From NCBI GenBank assembly GCA_026990045.1, contig JALSIK010000292.1, forward strand, positions 1 to 13,796: DNA of 13,796 nt, in the 5' to 3' direction. Origin of the DNA: Chromatiales bacterium (GTDB lineage: Bacteria > Pseudomonadota > Gammaproteobacteria > CAMYNG01). This document shows positions 11,531 to 13,796 of this stretch, piece after piece. Position numbers and translations under genes: made by a program. Numbering within the stretch: position 1 is the stretch's first letter; each line of letters starts with the position of its first letter. Under the pieces are notes generated by a model. It made no database searches, was not told the origin of the DNA, and saw only the letters and a list, made by a program, of their open reading frames with translations.

Positions 11531-12993
11531 CGCTGCTCCTCCTTCACCGCCTTGCGCGGCGACGTTCCGGAATCGTTGCGGTTGAAGATCTCGTCACCGT
11601 CCGCCCCCTCGGGCTCGAACCAGCGCAGCCGTTCCTGCAGTGTCACCACGCTGCCCACGATGATGAGCGTGGGCGGCCGGACGCGGTTGCGCTCCACCAG
11701 CGCCGGGAGCGAGACCAGCGTGCCCGTGTAGACCTTCTGGTTGGGCGTGGTCCCCTGCTGCACCAGCGCCGCCGGGGTCTCCGCCGCCAGGCCGTGGGCC
11801 ACGAGCTGCTCGCAGATCACGCGCACCCCGTGCAACCCCATGTAGAACACCACCGTCTGGTTGGGCTGGGCCAGTGCCGGCCAGTTGAGATCGATGGTGC
11901 CGTCCTTGAGGTTGCCGGTGACGAAGACACAGCTCTGGGCGTGATCGCGGTGGGTCAGCGGGATGCCGGCATAGGCCGCGCAACCGGCGGCGGCGGTGAT
12001 GCCGGGCACCACCTGGAAGTGGATGCCCTCCTCCATCAGGGTGGCGATCTCCTCGCCGCCGCGCCCGAAGATGAAGGGATCGCCCCCCTTGAGCCGCAGC
12101 ACCCGCTTGCCCGCCTTGGCCAGGCGCACCAGCAGCGCATTGATGTCCTCCTGCGGCAGGGTGTGGTTGTCCCGTTCCTTGCCGGCATAGATGAACTCGG
12201 CGTCGCGCCGCACCAGGTCCAGGATCTGGCGTGACACCAGGCGGTCATAGACCACCACGTCCGCCTGCTGCATGAGGCGCAGGGCGCGGAAGGTGAGCAG
12301 GTCCGGGTCCCCGGGGCCCGCCCCCACCAGGTAGACCTCCCCCCGGACCTTGCGCTCGGCGTCGGCCGACGCGATGGCCTGCTCCAGGGCGCGGCGCGCC
12401 GCCTGCTCCTTGCCGGCGAACACCAGCTCCGCCACCTCGCCCTCCAGCACCTGTTCCCAGAAATGGCGCCGCAGCTCGGGATTGGCAAACCGGGCCTTGA
12501 CCGCCTCGCGGTACTCGTTGACCAGGTGGGCCAGGCGGCCGTAGGTGGCCGGGGTGCAGCTCTCCAGCCGCGAGCGCAGCATGCGCGCCAGCACCGGCGA
12601 GGCGCCGCCGGTGGAAACCGCGATCTGCACCGGCGAGCGGTCGATGATGGAAGGCATGATGAACCGGCACAGGGCCGGGTTGTCCACCACGTTCACCGGC
12701 AGCCGCCGGGCGCGCGCGCCCTCGGACACCGCCCGGTTGACCGCCTCGTCGTCGGTGGCGGCGATGACCAGCACCGGCGCCTCCAGGTCCGTCTCCTCGA
12801 ACTCCCGCGCCGCGTGCTCCAGCGCACCCGCATCACGCAGGCGCGCCAGCTCGTCGCACAGCTCCGGCGCCACCACGGTCACGCGGGCGCCCGCCCGGCG
12901 CAGCAGGCCCACCTTGCGCGCGGCCACGGCACCCCCGCCCACCACCAGCACGGGCTCGCCGCGCAAGTCCATGAAGATGGGCAGGAAGTCCAT
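11527..12993 (-). CDS. cysG: CysG, trifunctional siroheme synthase
   Basis: 488 aa, against 457 in Escherichia coli. The N-terminal half is a precorrin-2 dehydrogenase/sirohydrochlorin ferrochelatase: NAD motif VVGGGAVAARK (17-27), the catalytic Asp104 in NVVDNP, and a FIMPSIIDRSPVQIAVSTGG region. The C-terminal half, from about 218, is a uroporphyrinogen-III C-methyltransferase with VYLVGAGPGDPDLLT, VVYDRLVS, the LKGGDPFIFGRGGEE loop and VVPGITAAAGC. The enzyme makes siroheme from uroporphyrinogen III, the cofactor of DsrAB and the likely substrate of DsrN, both products of the facing dsr cluster. Position 128, a phosphorylated serine in Salmonella CysG, is threonine here. A tail of about 30 polar residues after the last domain accounts for the extra length. 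Its ATG overlaps the glutaredoxin stop (TAATG), and its TGA overlaps the S24-like start. Confidence 0.96.
   Translation of the reverse strand: MDFLPIFMDLRGEPVLVVGGGAVAARKVGLLRRAGARVTVVAPELCDELARLRDAGALEHAAREFEETDLEAPVLVIAATDDEAVNRAVSEGARARRLPVNVVDNPALCRFIMPSIIDRSPVQIAVSTGGASPVLARMLRSRLESCTPATYGRLAHLVNEYREAVKARFANPELRRHFWEQVLEGEVAELVFAGKEQAARRALEQAIASADAERKVRGEVYLVGAGPGDPDLLTFRALRLMQQADVVVYDRLVSRQILDLVRRDAEFIYAGKERDNHTLPQEDINALLVRLAKAGKRVLRLKGGDPFIFGRGGEEIATLMEEGIHFQVVPGITAAAGCAAYAGIPLTHRDHAQSCVFVTGNLKDGTIDLNWPALAQPNQTVVFYMGLHGVRVICEQLVAHGLAAETPAALVQQGTTPNQKVYTGTLVSLPALVERNRVRPPTLIIVGSVVTLQERLRWFEPEGADGDEIFNRNDSGTSPRKAVKEEQR
11536..11544 (-). promoter_or_regulatory. Strong ribosome binding site for the S24-like gene inside the cysG 3' end
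   Basis: AAGGAGGAG on the minus strand lies 5 nt before the ATG at 11530 and is nearly a perfect anti-16S match. It also encodes the Lys-Glu-Glu near the end of CysG. It is the strongest Shine-Dalgarno in the window, which supports the small downstream frame as a real gene. Confidence 0.75.
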
Positions 12994-13256
12994 TACCCGC
13001 CCTGCCCCCGCAGCAGGGGCTCCAGCTCGCCGTCCATGTCCAGTTCCACCAGCTCGTCGTAGCCGCCCACGTGGCGGTCGCCGATGAAGATCTGGGGCAC
13101 CGTGTCGCGGCCGGTGCGCCGCTCCATCTCGGCCCAGCCCTCGGCATCGCCGTCCAGCTCGATCTTCTCCAGCTTCGCGCCGCGGCGCAGCAGCAGCTTT
13201 TCCGCGCGCTGGCAGAAGGGGCAGTCAGTGGTGCAATACATCAATACCGTACTCAT
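12993..13256 (-). CDS. grxC: Glutaredoxin (Grx3/GrxC type, dithiol CPFC)
   Basis: 87 aa, the usual length of a bacterial class I glutaredoxin. The active site is C12-P-F-C15, with an additional Cys8 four residues earlier. The TVPQIFIGDRHVGGYDEL block gives the cis-proline (TVP) and the glutathione-binding GGYDEL motif. It should reduce disulfides and glutathione-mixed disulfides in the cytoplasm. CPFC differs from the CPYC of E. coli GrxC, so the symbol is by family only. Its stop codon overlaps the cysG start by one base and the upstream gene ends 15 bp before its ATG, so the four minus-strand genes look like one operon. A role in keeping thiol carriers reduced during sulfur metabolism is plausible but not shown. 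Confidence 0.92.
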   Translation of the reverse strand: MSTVLMYCTTDCPFCQRAEKLLLRRGAKLEKIELDGDAEGWAEMERRTGRDTVPQIFIGDRHVGGYDELVELDMDGELEPLLRGQGG

Positions 13257-13271
13257 GAAAACCCGGGAACC

Positions 13272-13781
13272 TCATTCTCCATGGGACACCAGGCGCGCCG
13301 CCGTCACCTCCAGCGACAGGAACGCCGGCTTGAGCCAGCGGCACACCACGTGGGACGCAAACCGCTCCAGCCCCTCCCGGGGCTGCTCGCGCCGCAGCAG
13401 GGACAGCGACAGGTCCACCTTGACGTGGTCCGGCGTGTAGTGCCGGGCCAGGCGCTGGGCCGCGTTGGCCTGTCCCGGGCGCACCGGCGGCAGGGTGAAG
13501 GCCAGGCACTGCAGGGCATCGAAGCGCACGCTGGAGAACACCGGCCGCAGCTTGCTCTGGATCTCCTCGCGCACGATGGAGGTGGCCACCCAGGAAATGT
13601 GGTCGGCCGCGTCCAGCAGGTCCTTGTCGAAGTCCTCGCGGTCGCGGAAGTATTCCAGGGCCGGATAGTAGCCCAGCCGGTGTTCGCGCGCGTAGGCCTG
13701 CACCGCCTCGGCCAGTTCCTCGCCCACCCGCACCGGCGAGGCGGGCAGGTAGCGGTCGAACACGTGGGGCGGGATGCGCAT
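13272..13781 (-). CDS. Unrecognised conserved-looking cytoplasmic protein, first gene of the grx-cysG set
   Basis: 169 aa from the ATG at 13781; a TTG at 13793 would add four residues, and because the window ends there an even earlier start cannot be excluded. No family was recognised. The protein has no signal peptide or membrane helix, is rich in Arg, Glu and Leu, and has only two cysteines (in QCLAF and VVCRW). A hydrophilic first half with a YYPALEYFRDREDFDKDLLDAAD stretch split around Tyr, Phe and Asp precedes a second half containing KVDLSLSLLRREQ and a final WLKPAFLSLEV strand-like segment. Codon choice and GC richness match its neighbours, which supports a real gene. It ends 15 bp before the glutaredoxin gene. 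Do not read it as DsrS or any named factor on present evidence. Confidence 0.7.
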   Translation of the reverse strand: MRIPPHVFDRYLPASPVRVGEELAEAVQAYAREHRLGYYPALEYFRDREDFDKDLLDAADHISWVATSIVREEIQSKLRPVFSSVRFDALQCLAFTLPPVRPGQANAAQRLARHYTPDHVKVDLSLSLLRREQPREGLERFASHVVCRWLKPAFLSLEVTAARLVSHGE

Positions 13782-13796
13782 GCGCGCCGTCAAGGC

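Noticed and set aside
11132..11731. 199-aa + strand frame through the repeat region and the S24-like gene
   Set aside because: It starts inside the palindromes and runs antisense to the S24-like gene and the end of cysG; the minus-strand frames have motifs and a strong ribosome binding site.

Overview
The window is GC-rich, gene-dense DNA carrying the distal half of an oxidative (reverse) dissimilatory sulfite reductase cluster. The order dsrK(3' end)-dsrL-dsrJ-dsrO-dsrP-dsrN-dsrR, all on the + strand, is the order known from Allochromatium vinosum. A type-1-like dsrL together with dsrN and dsrR points to a sulfur-oxidising gammaproteobacterium, probably of the Chromatiales/Ectothiorhodospiraceae kind, rather than a sulfate reducer. 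This taxonomic reading is an inference from gene content; no rRNA or other marker is present.

Region 1 (1-8105, + strand) is the dsr block. It encodes the end of the DsrK electron-transfer subunit, the DsrL iron-sulfur flavoprotein that works with DsrAB, the membrane/periplasmic module DsrJOP (triheme cytochrome, Tat-exported ferredoxin, NrfD-like membrane protein), the siroheme amidase DsrN and the cysteine-free A-type protein DsrR. Where A. vinosum has dsrS there is instead a dihydrolipoamide dehydrogenase-like flavoprotein. Spacers are short and stop/start codons overlap or nearly touch at several joints, which suggests one transcript.

Region 2 (8229-11026, + strand), after a 123-bp spacer, encodes a NarX/NreB-type sensor kinase, a NarL/FixJ-type response regulator and a rhodanese that overlaps the regulator gene by 14 bp. 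The kinase has almost no periplasmic part and carries four clustered cysteines in its GAF-like domain, so an intracellular redox or sulfur signal is plausible.

Region 3 (11027-11215) is a non-coding junction between convergent gene sets. It holds a 7-bp tandem repeat, two related 25-nt palindromes, and a GTAG-headed REP-like palindrome that supplies the stop codon of the neighbouring gene.

Region 4 (11216-13796, - strand) reads from right to left: an unrecognised 169-aa protein, a glutaredoxin, a complete trifunctional siroheme synthase CysG, and a small S24/LexA-like protein lacking both a DNA-binding domain and the usual catalytic lysine. CysG makes the siroheme that DsrN would amidate for DsrAB, so the two strands are functionally linked.

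No tRNA, rRNA, CRISPR array, insertion sequence or phage gene was seen. The strongest candidates for something new are the lpd-like gene in the dsr cluster, the cysteine-rich kinase/regulator/rhodanese module, and the S24-like partner of CysG.
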